From contig NZ_JABWGO010000023.1 in the NCBI RefSeq assembly GCF_013363995.1, positions 1-39,046 of the forward strand: a stretch of DNA of 39,046 bases, in the 5' to 3' direction. Positions 15,471 to 25,062 of this stretch are shown here, piece by piece. This DNA comes from Nonomuraea rhodomycinica (GTDB lineage Bacteria; Actinomycetota; Actinomycetes; Streptosporangiales; Streptosporangiaceae). How positions within the stretch are numbered: position 1 is the stretch's first letter; each line of letters opens with the position of its first letter. Under the pieces are notes generated by a model. The model was not told the DNA's origin and did no database searches. It saw only the letters and a program-made list of their open reading frames with translations. The translations under genes were made by a program, and so were the position numbers.

Positions 15471-16652
15471 TCAGAGCGCGGCCTGGTGGAGGGCATGGCC
15501 GCGCTTGGAGACGATGGTGGTGACGTTCACGCGCCTGCTGAGCCGGTAGGTGAGCAGGGGGCTGCCGCTGACCAGCTCCTTGTAGGCGACGGCGGCCCGG
15601 CCGGTGAGGCACCCGCGGGCGGGGGTGTCGTCGGCGTGGGTGAACTGAATCACCGCGTCGCGCCGCCCCAGGCTGACGGGCTGGTGGAAGTAGCCGAACC
15701 GGAACGTCTTGACCGGCTTGCCGCGCAGCAGCCGGGCGATGGCGTCGGCGGTGTACTGGGCGGTGGGCAGACCGCTCTGGCAGGTGCCGTGGATGAACCC
15801 CCACGGCATGCGGATCGCCGCGGCGTCGCCGATCGCGTGGATCTCGGGGTGGGAGACCGACCGCAGCGTCTCATCGACCACCACCAGGCCGCGCCCGTCC
15901 ACCGCGATCCCGGCCTCGGCCGCCAGCGGCGGCACCTTCACGCCCGTGGTCCACAGGCAGGCGTCGGAGTGCACCAGCTCGCCGCCCTCCAGCTCGACCG
16001 CGTCGGGCAGCACCTTGACGACCCGGGCGCCGACCTTGAGCGTGATGCCCAGCCGCTCCATCGCGCGCAGCAGGTGGGCGCGCGCCTTGCCGCCCATCAT
16101 CGCCGCCGGCTCCTCCAGGCTGACCAGGGTGACCCTCAGCCCGGGGTGGCTCTCGGCGATCTCGGTGGCCGCCTCGATCCCGGTCAGCCCGCCCCCGCAC
16201 ACGGTCACGGCGCCACCGGCCTCGGCCACCTCGGCCAGGCGGGCGGCGAACCGGCCGGCGCTCCGCGGGCTGTCGAGGGTGAAGGCGTGCAGGTCGGCGC
16301 CGGGGACCGTGCCGGTGTCGGTGGAGCTGCCCAGCGCGTACACCAGGGTGTCGTAGCGCAGCGAGGCCGCGCCGCCGTCCACCACCACCCGCCGCGCCCG
16401 AGTGTCGATGGCGGTGGCGGCGCCCTGCACGAAGCCGACGCCGGTCCCGGCGAGCAGGTCGGGGATCCGGTGCTCGGCCAGCCGCTGGCCGGCGGCGATC
16501 TGGTGCATCCGCAGCCGCTCGACGAACCGGCTGGAGGGGTTGACCAGCGTGATCCGCACGCCGAGCCGCCGGGTGCGGCGGGCCAGCCGGATGGCGCCGA
16601 ACATGCCCGTGTAGCCGGCGCCCAGCACGACGATACGGTGGTCACTGCGCAT
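15471..16652 (-). CDS. NAD(P)/FAD-dependent oxidoreductase (NDH-2-like)
   Basis: A 393-residue pyridine-nucleotide-disulfide-oxidoreductase-fold protein resembling type II NADH dehydrogenases. IVVLGAGYTG (about residues 7-16) binds FAD, VTVCGGGLTGIEAA (about 149) binds NAD(P)H, and HAIGDAAAIRMPWG is the second FAD contact. No C-terminal membrane anchor is obvious. ECF41 sigma genes are known to neighbour oxidoreductases of this kind, and a near-consensus ECF41 promoter precedes this gene. The ECF41 gene follows 65 bp downstream, giving an autoregulated operon. Confidence 0.9.
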   Translation of the reverse strand: MRSDHRIVVLGAGYTGMFGAIRLARRTRRLGVRITLVNPSSRFVERLRMHQIAAGQRLAEHRIPDLLAGTGVGFVQGAATAIDTRARRVVVDGGAASLRYDTLVYALGSSTDTGTVPGADLHAFTLDSPRSAGRFAARLAEVAEAGGAVTVCGGGLTGIEAATEIAESHPGLRVTLVSLEEPAAMMGGKARAHLLRAMERLGITLKVGARVVKVLPDAVELEGGELVHSDACLWTTGVKVPPLAAEAGIAVDGRGLVVVDETLRSVSHPEIHAIGDAAAIRMPWGFIHGTCQSGLPTAQYTADAIARLLRGKPVKTFRFGYFHQPVSLGRRDAVIQFTHADDTPARGCLTGRAAVAYKELVSGSPLLTYRLSRRVNVTTIVSKRGHALHQAAL

Positions 16653-16674
16653 CGCTTCTCACTCCCATGGTCGG

Positions 16675-16706
16675 GTCACCGGGGCTGAAGGGTGTGGGCC
16701 GGTGAC
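16675..16706. promoter_or_regulatory. Inverted repeat in the oxidoreductase 5' leader
   Basis: GTCACCGG (16675-16682) and CCGGTGAC (16699-16706) form a perfect 8-bp inverted repeat between the predicted ECF41 promoter and the oxidoreductase start. It may be a leader hairpin or an operator. Confidence 0.35.
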
Positions 16707-16714
16707 GTCCATGG

Positions 16715-16741
16715 GACAAACAACGCCGATCCGACGTGACA
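16715..16741 (-). promoter_or_regulatory. Predicted ECF41-dependent promoter
   Basis: On the minus strand TGTCACG (16741-16735) and TGTC (16718-16715) are separated by exactly 16 nt. The known ECF41 promoter motif is TGTCACA-N16-CGTC, so each element has a single mismatch. The element lies about 63 bp before the oxidoreductase start and would drive oxidoreductase, sigma factor and possibly the YnfA-like gene. Confidence 0.65.
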
Positions 16742-16829
16742 CGCCGCCGATGTGATCCGCCTCACAACCGGCCGGGCATTCCGGTGGCCGGGCGCGCCCC
16801 CGCCGGAGCGGCGTCCGAACGGCCCGGAC

Positions 16830-17240
16830 CTACGCCTTGACCTGCTGCTGGAAGCGCACCAGGTTGCCCGACGGGTCGCGGAAGGCGCAGTCGCGCGGCC
16901 CCCACGGCTGGTCGATGGGCTCCTGCAGCACCTCCGCCCCGGACGCCCGTACCCGCTCGAACATCGCGTCGAGATCGTCGGTGCTGAAGACGATCATCGG
17001 CAGGACGCCCTTGACGAGCAGCTCCTGCAGGGCGTCGCCGTCGGCCTGCGGACGGCCCGCGTGCGGCTCCGACAGCACGTACTCCGGGTCACGCTGGTCG
17101 GGGCTGCCGAGCGTCACCCACCGGAACCCGCCGGAGGCCACGTCGTTGCGCACCTCCAGGCCGAGCGCGTCACGGTAGAAACCGAGCGACTCGTCCACGT
17201 CGTTGACGGTGATGTGGCAGTACTTCAGTGACAGGGTCAT
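16830..17240 (-). CDS. VOC-family (glyoxalase/bleomycin-resistance-like) protein
   Basis: A 136-residue vicinal-oxygen-chelate protein with two beta-alpha-beta-beta-beta modules. CHITVNDVDESLGFYRDALG starts module one; LPMIVFSTDDLDAMFERVRA and FRDPSGNLVRF belong to module two. The final Glu ligand seen in many metal-dependent members is Arg here, so it may bind and sequester a ligand rather than catalyse. ATG 17240 lies 7 nt after a TAACGT -10-like element and lacks a Shine-Dalgarno, so the mRNA may be leaderless. It follows an AraC gene, a recurrent AraC-VOC pairing. Confidence 0.9.
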   Translation of the reverse strand: MTLSLKYCHITVNDVDESLGFYRDALGLEVRNDVASGGFRWVTLGSPDQRDPEYVLSEPHAGRPQADGDALQELLVKGVLPMIVFSTDDLDAMFERVRASGAEVLQEPIDQPWGPRDCAFRDPSGNLVRFQQQVKA

Positions 17241-17250
17241 GCCGCCCACG

Positions 17251-17703
17251 TTAGGCGGCCGCCGCGCCGCCCGCTTCTCCGATCCTGCTCACCCGCTCGC
17301 GGGCCGGCCTGCGCGTCGGCCGGGTCCGCGCCTTGGCCACGCACGTCGGCATCGCCGCCACCGCGCTGTGCTCCCGGCGGCGGTACGCGCTCGGCGTCTC
17401 CCCCACCAGCTCGGTGAAGCGCGAGCTGAACGACCCCAGCGACGTACAGCCGACCGCCATGCAGGCGTCCGTCACGCTCATCCCCCCGCGCAGCAGCGCC
17501 ATCGCCCGCTCGATGCGGCGGGTCATGAGATAGCTGTACGGCGTCTCGCCGTAGGCCGCGCGAAAGCGCCGCGCGAAGTGCGCCGGCGACATCAGCGCAT
17601 GACGCGCCATCGTCGGCACGTCGAGCGGCTTGGCGTACTCACGGTCGATCAGATCCCGCGCCCGGCGCAGGTGAGCGAGGTTGGCGAGCTCTTCCGGGGT
17701 CAT
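17251..17703 (-). CDS. AraC-family regulator (HTH-only type)
   Basis: A 150-residue protein made mostly of the AraC double HTH: LDVPTMARHALMSPAHFARR and VTDACMAVGCTSLGSFSSRF. It has no separate ligand-binding domain, only a basic C-terminal tail. TAGGGT lies six bases before the ATG at 17703, so it may also be leaderless. It precedes the VOC gene by 10 bp. The 3' end of its coding sequence contains the 16-bp box also found before the UvrA-like gene, so it probably controls both. Confidence 0.9.
   Translation of the reverse strand: MTPEELANLAHLRRARDLIDREYAKPLDVPTMARHALMSPAHFARRFRAAYGETPYSYLMTRRIERAMALLRGGMSVTDACMAVGCTSLGSFSSRFTELVGETPSAYRRREHSAVAAMPTCVAKARTRPTRRPARERVSRIGEAGGAAAA
17272..17287 (-). 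promoter_or_regulatory. AraC-regulon box upstream of VOC gene
   Basis: CAGGATCGGAGAAGCG (minus strand) lies inside the end of the AraC coding sequence, followed after exactly 18 nt by TAACGT. The same 16 bases recur at 20228-20243 with the same spacing to a -10-like hexamer. It would position a class II-type AraC activator at the -35 region. Confidence 0.65.
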
Positions 17704-17769
17704 GGGCCGACCCTAGCAACGCCCACCGACAGAACATCCCCCTGCCCGCGCGCGGGCGACCACCACCCC

Positions 17770-20157
<2,388 letters not shown>

Positions 20158-20203
20158 CCCTGCTGTCTCCATCCGTGTACGGCAACGCTCCCCTGGGCCG
20201 TAC

Positions 20204-20243
20204 AGGCTAGCCGCGGCACACCACCCGCGCTTCTCCGATCCTG
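20204..20243 (-). promoter_or_regulatory. AraC-regulon box and -10 element of the UvrA-like gene
   Basis: CAGGATCGGAGAAGCG (20243-20228, minus strand) is followed after exactly 18 nt by TAGCCT (20209-20204). It is the second exact copy of the box found before the VOC gene and predicts a leader of about 40 nt before the ATG at 20157. Confidence 0.65.
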
Positions 20244-20325
20244 ACCGATCGAGCAGGCGCCGCCCCGGCGACCAGCCGCGACGGCGCCCCCACCCGGCCC
20301 GCCGGAGCACCGGGACACCAGGCGG

Positions 20326-20526
20326 TCAGGCCGGCTCCACCACCTCGATCGCGGCGGCGGGGCAGACGGCGGCGGCCTCCCGCACCTGCCCGTGCAGCTC
20401 CACCGCGGGCTCCGGCTCCAGCAGGACGACGATGCCGTCGTCCTCACGCTGGTCGAACACCTCCGGCGCGATCAGCACGCACTGGCCCGCGCCACAGCAC
20501 TTGTCCTCGTCCACGACGACCTTCAT
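20326..20526 (-). CDS. [3Fe-4S] ferredoxin, P450 partner
   Basis: A 66-residue ferredoxin. CCGAGQC (Cys-x5-Cys with one extra Cys) and the later VCP supply three ligands, the pattern of single-cluster [3Fe-4S] ferredoxins serving bacterial P450s. The sequence starts MKVVVDEDKC, typical for the family, with AGGAGGG upstream of the ATG. It lies 29 bp downstream of the P450 gene on the same strand, so it is expected to pass electrons from a ferredoxin reductase encoded elsewhere to that P450. Confidence 0.93.
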   Translation of the reverse strand: MKVVVDEDKCCGAGQCVLIAPEVFDQREDDGIVVLLEPEPAVELHGQVREAAAVCPAAAIEVVEPA

Positions 20527-20555
20527 CTCCGCACCCTCCTGTCTCGATCGGCCGC

Positions 20556-21770
20556 TCACCAGCGCACCGGAACCGTCTGCAGGCCACCCACGGCCAGCCC
20601 CTCCACCCGCCGCAACTCCTCCACCGGCACGGCCAGCTCCAGCCCCGGCAGCCTGCGCAGCAGCACCTCCAGCACCACCTGCAGCTCGGTACGGGCCAGC
20701 GCCTGCCCGAGGCACGAGTGCGCGCCGGCGCCGAAGGCCAGGTGCGGGTTCGGGCTGCGGCTCAGGTCCATCCGGTCGGCCGCCTCGAAGGCGCCCTCGT
20801 CACGGTTGGCGGCGGCCATGCTGCAGATCACCGTGGTGCCGCGGGGCAAAGACGTGCCGGCGACCTCCGTCTCCTCCTTCAGATAGCGCGGCAGGCCGAA
20901 CCCGGAGTTGGCGTCCATGCGCAGCGACTCCTCCACCGCGGTGCGCACCAGCGCCGGATCGGCCAGCAGCCGCTCCCACCGGGAGCGGTCGGCCAGCAGC
21001 ATCGACACCATCTTGCCGATCATGTTCGCGGTCGTCTCGTGCCCCGCCACCAGCAGCGCCATGCCCGTGACCAGGATCTGGATGTCGGACAGGCCGCCCT
21101 CCTCCGGGCCGCCCGCCGCGATCAGCTCGCTCAGCAGGTCCTCACCCGGCGCGGCCCGCCTGGCCGCCAGATGGTCGGACATGTACTGGAAGAACTCCGC
21201 CTGCGCCGCCTCGACCTCCTCCTTGCCGTAGCGGGTGAGATTGAGCAACGTGTCCGACCAGTACGAGAAACGCTCCCGGTCGGCGGCGGGCACGCCGAGC
21301 ATGTCGCAGATGACGTAGACCGGCAGCGGGAAACCCAGCGACGCCTTCAGATCGCCGGGAGCGCCGCGCTCCACCATCTCGTCGATCAGGTCCTCGGCGA
21401 TCCGCGCCATCGCCGGACGCAGCGCGCTCATCCGCTTGGCGGTGAACCACCTGCCGACCAGCCGCCGCCACCGCTGGTGCTCCTCCCCGCTGTCGGGGAT
21501 GATCGCCGCCATCTCGCTGCCGAACAGCCCGCCGTCCTCGGTGTCCGACAGCCGGGCGGCGTCCGGCGCGTTGAGCAGCCGGGTGAAACGCGGGTCGGCG
21601 AGCACCTGCTTGACGTCCTCGTACCGGGTCAGCAGCCTCGCCCGGTCACCGCTGGGCAAGGTCACGTGGGCGACAGGGCACGCGCCGCGCAGCTCGGCCC
21701 ACTCCGCGGGCGGCTCCAGCGCCGCCTCGACGGGGATGGGGTAGCTCAGAACCCGCTCGTTGACACTCAT
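20556..21770 (-). CDS. Cytochrome P450 (class I, ferredoxin-dependent)
   Basis: A 404-residue P450. The I-helix oxygen-activation motif is AGHETT (about residue 243), the K-helix ExxR is EESLR (about 281) and the heme-Cys loop is FGAGAHSCLG (about 348). The acidic partner of the I-helix Thr is Glu rather than Asp, which occurs in many bacterial P450s. GAGGAG lies 7 nt before ATG 21770. It is followed by its own ferredoxin gene and divergent from a TetR gene across a perfect dyad, suggesting induction by a substrate or drug. Confidence 0.95.
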   Translation of the reverse strand: MSVNERVLSYPIPVEAALEPPAEWAELRGACPVAHVTLPSGDRARLLTRYEDVKQVLADPRFTRLLNAPDAARLSDTEDGGLFGSEMAAIIPDSGEEHQRWRRLVGRWFTAKRMSALRPAMARIAEDLIDEMVERGAPGDLKASLGFPLPVYVICDMLGVPAADRERFSYWSDTLLNLTRYGKEEVEAAQAEFFQYMSDHLAARRAAPGEDLLSELIAAGGPEEGGLSDIQILVTGMALLVAGHETTANMIGKMVSMLLADRSRWERLLADPALVRTAVEESLRMDANSGFGLPRYLKEETEVAGTSLPRGTTVICSMAAANRDEGAFEAADRMDLSRSPNPHLAFGAGAHSCLGQALARTELQVVLEVLLRRLPGLELAVPVEELRRVEGLAVGGLQTVPVRW

Positions 21771-21807
21771 CAGGCGTCTCCTCGTGAATGGACGATCCCG
21801 CGATAGC

Positions 21808-21837
21808 CTACATGTGTCAGAAAACCTACACATGTAG
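21808..21837. promoter_or_regulatory. TetR operator between P450 and TetR genes
   Basis: CTACATGTGT (21808-21817) and ACACATGTAG (21828-21837) are exact reverse complements with a 10-nt spacer, placed between the divergent P450 and TetR starts. Confidence 0.75.
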
Positions 21838-21849
21838 TCATTCGATAGG

Positions 21850-22506
21850 ATGGCCGCCGTGGCCACCGACGACATCACCACCACAACCGGCGACCGGCGC
21901 GTACGCCGCACCCGGACAGCCCTCGCCCGCGCACTGATCAAGCTGGTCGAGGAGCACGACCTGTCCCGCATCAGCGTCTCCGACGTCGCCGCCGGCGCCG
22001 AGGTGAGCCGCTCCGCCTTCTACGACCACTACCGCGACGTCCACGAGCTGGCCGAGGACGCCTGCACCGCCATGATCGACAGCCTGCTGGAAGCCCTGCC
22101 CGTCCCCACCCACGGCTCCGCCGACATGGAGGAAGAGGCCACCCGCTCCCTCACGGCCTTCTTCGCCAGCCTCGCCGAACACGCCGGCCTGTACCGGGCA
22201 CTGCTCGGACCACAAGGCAGCCCACGGGTGGCCGACCACATCCGCCGCCGCATCGCCGCCGTCACCCACGACCACCTCACCGGGACCGGCGGCGACAGCA
22301 CACCTCAGCAGGTCCCGCACGACGTCGCCGCCGCCTTCATCGCCGGCGCGCTCATCGGTGTGGCCGCCGACTGGCTCCAGCGCGGCCGCCCCCGCCCCCC
22401 GGCCGAGATGGCCGCCGCCACCTGGCCCCTGCTCAACGCGTACTACCGCGCCGACCTCACCTCAGCCGTCAGCGTCCCGCGACCCCCCGGCGAAAGCGCC
22501 GGCTGA
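21850..22506 (+). CDS. TetR-family regulator of the P450/ferredoxin pair
   Basis: A 218-residue TetR protein. RTALARALIKLVEEHDLSRI and SVSDVAAGAEVSRSAFYDHY form the HTH; the C-terminal region resembles the TetR_C_7-like type. The start may be ATG 21850 or GTG 21859, the latter placed better behind AGGATGG. It probably represses the divergent P450 through the dyad at 21808-21837. Its last 45 bases overlap the 3' end of the next, convergent TetR gene. Confidence 0.88.
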   Translation: MAAVATDDITTTTGDRRVRRTRTALARALIKLVEEHDLSRISVSDVAAGAEVSRSAFYDHYRDVHELAEDACTAMIDSLLEALPVPTHGSADMEEEATRSLTAFFASLAEHAGLYRALLGPQGSPRVADHIRRRIAAVTHDHLTGTGGDSTPQQVPHDVAAAFIAGALIGVAADWLQRGRPRPPAEMAAATWPLLNAYYRADLTSAVSVPRPPGESAG

Positions 22507-23085
22507 CGCGGCCACCACAGCGGTCCGCGCCGCGTCCTCCGCGAGACCCGGCTCAGCCGGCATCCGCAACAGCACCAACAGGTGATACAACGGCGCGGTG
22601 GCGGCCACGAGCAACCGCCGCGCATCCGTGCCCGCCGGCACCTCCCCACGCGCCACAGCCCGCTCGACGATCACCTCACAACGGGCATAACGCTCCTCCC
22701 AGAGCCGCCGCACCCCACGCGCCGCCTCCTCCGAACGGAACGACGCCGCGATCAACGCCGCGGCGATCGACGGCTGCTCGGTCAGAGCCGCCACGTTCTC
22801 CCGGTTCAACGCCACCAGGTCACCCAGCAGCGAACCGGTGTCCTGCGGCTGCCAGTCATCCTCACCCGTCGCCGCGAACAGATCGGCGAGCAGACCACCC
22901 ACGTCCCGCCACCGCCGATACACCGTCGCCCGATGCACCCCCGCACGCGCCGCGACGCCGTCCAGGCTGAGCCCGTCGAAGCCCCGCTCCCCCAGCTCGG
23001 CCCGGACCGCGTCCAGCACCTGCGCACGGATCCGCCCCGTACGCCCACCCGGCCGGCGCCGAGGCGACGACTCCCCGGCGCTCAT
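22462..23085 (-). CDS. TetR-family regulator of the vat-mgt pair
   Basis: A 207-residue TetR protein. RAELGERGFDGLSLDGVAAR followed by AGVHRATVYRRWRDVGGL is the HTH; the C-terminal domain is helical and unassigned. ATG 23085 is chosen over an in-frame TTG at 23094. It is divergent from the Vat-type acetyltransferase gene with an 82-bp gap carrying the TTAATG dyad. It is therefore the likely repressor that senses a macrolide or streptogramin, though the ligand is inferred only from the targets. Confidence 0.88.
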   Translation of the reverse strand: MSAGESSPRRRPGGRTGRIRAQVLDAVRAELGERGFDGLSLDGVAARAGVHRATVYRRWRDVGGLLADLFAATGEDDWQPQDTGSLLGDLVALNRENVAALTEQPSIAAALIAASFRSEEAARGVRRLWEERYARCEVIVERAVARGEVPAGTDARRLLVAATAPLYHLLVLLRMPAEPGLAEDAARTAVVAASAGAFAGGSRDADG

Positions 23086-23129
23086 CGCCTGCAACCCGTT
23101 TGCTCAGCGGACCACGTCATGACACCATC

Positions 23130-23153
23130 TTAATGTAGAAGTTGTCGCATTAA
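23130..23153. promoter_or_regulatory. TetR operator before the vat-mgt pair
   Basis: TTAATG (23130-23135) and CATTAA (23148-23153) form an inverted repeat with a 12-nt spacer in the divergent gap. The AT-rich half-sites stand out from the GC-rich surroundings and probably overlap both promoters. Confidence 0.5.
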
Positions 23154-23167
23154 CGAAGGCGCGCACC

Positions 23168-23824
23168 ATGAACCACCTCACCCCCGCCGACCCCGACACG
23201 CTCCACCCCATCCCCGACCAGCCACGCGTCGTCCTCCTCCGCCCCCTCATCACCTCCCCCCTCATCGAGGTCGGCGCATACACCTACTACGACGACCCCG
23301 ACCACCCCACCGCCTTCGAAACACGCAACGTCCTCTACCACTACGGGCCGGAAAAACTGATCATCGGCAAGTACTGCGCACTCGGCACCGGGGTCCGCTT
23401 CATCATGAACGGCGCCAACCACCGCATGGACGGCCCCTCCACCTTCCCCTTCCCCACCATGGGCGGCTCCTGGGCCCAGCACTTCGACCTCCTCACCGGC
23501 CTGCCCAACCGCGGAGACACCGTCATCGGCAACGACGTCTGGCTCGGCTACGGCGCCACTGTGATGCCAGGCGTACGCGTCGGACACGGCGCCGTCATCG
23601 GCACCCACGCCGTCGTCACCACCGACATACCCGACTACGCCATCGCCGCCGGCAACCCGGCCCGCGTCATCCGCACCCGCTACGACGACCACGACATCGC
23701 CCGGCTCCTCACCCTCGCCTGGTGGGACTGGCCCGCCGAACACATCACCCGGCACATACCGACGATCATGTCCGGCAGCATCGCCGACCTCGAAGCCGCG
23801 GCCCCCACCACCCTGGACACCTGA
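23168..23824 (+). CDS. vat: Vat-type streptogramin A acetyltransferase (xenobiotic acyltransferase)
   Basis: A 218-residue left-handed beta-helix acetyltransferase closely resembling Vat(D)-type enzymes. YTYYDDP, VLYHYGPEKLIIGKYC, MNGANHRMDG (catalytic His 85), GDTVIGNDVWLGYGA and MPGVRVGHGAVIG match the family in order, and the C-terminal WWDWPAEHI is also conserved. Such enzymes use acetyl-CoA to acetylate the hydroxyl of group A streptogramins. GAAGG lies before ATG 23168. The next gene starts one base after its stop. A broader xenobiotic acyltransferase role cannot be excluded. Confidence 0.9.
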   Translation: MNHLTPADPDTLHPIPDQPRVVLLRPLITSPLIEVGAYTYYDDPDHPTAFETRNVLYHYGPEKLIIGKYCALGTGVRFIMNGANHRMDGPSTFPFPTMGGSWAQHFDLLTGLPNRGDTVIGNDVWLGYGATVMPGVRVGHGAVIGTHAVVTTDIPDYAIAAGNPARVIRTRYDDHDIARLLTLAWWDWPAEHITRHIPTIMSGSIADLEAAAPTTLDT

Positions 23825-23825
23825 C

Positions 23826-25001
23826 ATGACGCGACGCCACGCCCACATCGCGATGATCGGCATCCCCGCCATCAGCCACGTCCTGCCCAGCCTCGACGTC
23901 ATCCGCGAACTCGCGGCCCGCGGCCACCGCGTCACCTACGCCAACGACCCCGCGGTCAGCGCCCTCATCACCGCCACCGGCGCCGAACTCGTCCCCTGCA
24001 CCTCCGTACTGCCGACCGCCGACGACACCTGGCCCGACGACCCCATCGACGCGATGGACCTCTTCCTCGACAACGCCGTCCAAGCCCTCCCGCAACTCCA
24101 CGCCGCCTACGACCACGACCCCGCCGACCTCTACCTGTACGACATCGGCGCCTACGCCGCCCGCGCCCTCGCCGAAACACACCACCGCCCCGTCACCCAG
24201 CTCTCCCCCACCTTCGTGGCCTGGAAGAGCTACCACCAGGACGTCGCGGCCCACCTGTGGCGACTGCCCGGCGCCGACGCCCACCGGGCCAGATTCGCCC
24301 GCTGGCTCACCGACTCCGGAGCGACCACCACCGACGTGGACGCCTTCTCCGGCCTCCCCCCGCGAGCCCTCGCCCTGATCCCCCGAGCCATGCAACCCCA
24401 CGCCGACCAGGTCGACACCGACACCGTCACCTTCGTCGGCCCCTGCCACGGACCACTCGGCCCGCAGGACGGCTGGAGCCGCCCCGCCCACGCCGACAAC
24501 GTCCTGCTCATCTCCCTCGGCTCGGCCTACACCCGGCAGCCCGAGTTCTACCGCCAGTGCCTGGCCGCCTTCGGCCACCTGCCCGGCTGGCACGTCGTCC
24601 TGCAGATCGGCCGGCACACCGACCCCCGCGAACTGGGCGACATCCCGCCCAACGTCGAGGTGCACCCCTGGGTCCCCCAGCGGGCCATCCTCGAACAGGC
24701 GGACGCCTTCGTCACCCACGCCGGCATGGGCGGCTGCGGCGAAGGACTGCTGGCCGGCGTCCCGATGATCGCCGTACCGCAGGCCGCCGAACAGTTCCTC
24801 AACGCCGACCGCCTCGTGGAGCTCGGCGTCGCCCGCCGCATCGACACCCCGGACGCCACGGCCGAGACCCTGCGCGCCGCCCTGATCGACCTCGTCACCG
24901 ACACCGAGGTCGCGCGCCGCTCGGCGCGGCTGCGGGCCGAGACGCGAGCCGAAGGCGGCACCACCCGCGCGGCCGATCTCATCGAGCAGATGCTGGGCTG
25001 A
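23826..25001 (+). CDS. mgt: Macrolide glycosyltransferase (Mgt/OleD-like, GT1)
   Basis: A 391-residue GT-B enzyme. IGIPAISHVLPSLDVIRELA near the N-terminus contains the catalytic-type His 18; the C-terminal nucleotide-sugar site includes WVPQRAILEQADAFVTHAGM, GGCGEGLLAGVP and MIAVPQAAEQFLNADRL. These features match macrolide-inactivating glycosyltransferases, which transfer glucose from UDP-glucose onto the macrolide desosamine 2'-hydroxyl. It is translationally linked to the Vat-type gene (TGACATG). Glycosylation of another hydrophobic aglycone is possible. Confidence 0.9.
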   Translation: MTRRHAHIAMIGIPAISHVLPSLDVIRELAARGHRVTYANDPAVSALITATGAELVPCTSVLPTADDTWPDDPIDAMDLFLDNAVQALPQLHAAYDHDPADLYLYDIGAYAARALAETHHRPVTQLSPTFVAWKSYHQDVAAHLWRLPGADAHRARFARWLTDSGATTTDVDAFSGLPPRALALIPRAMQPHADQVDTDTVTFVGPCHGPLGPQDGWSRPAHADNVLLISLGSAYTRQPEFYRQCLAAFGHLPGWHVVLQIGRHTDPRELGDIPPNVEVHPWVPQRAILEQADAFVTHAGMGGCGEGLLAGVPMIAVPQAAEQFLNADRLVELGVARRIDTPDATAETLRAALIDLVTDTEVARRSARLRAETRAEGGTTRAADLIEQMLG

Positions 25002-25018
25002 CCCTGCGGGTCGGGGGG

Positions 25019-25057
25019 GTTTTTCGGGCCAGGACGCGGTGTCGCGTCCTGGCCCGA
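25019..25057. terminator. Terminator after mgt, shared with convergent MBL gene
   Basis: A T-run (from 25019) is followed by a perfect 15-bp stem (25024-25038 and 25043-25057) with loop GTGT. The hairpin lies between the convergent glycosyltransferase (+) and MBL-fold (-) genes and probably stops transcription from both sides. Confidence 0.85.
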
Positions 25058-25062
25058 CGCCT

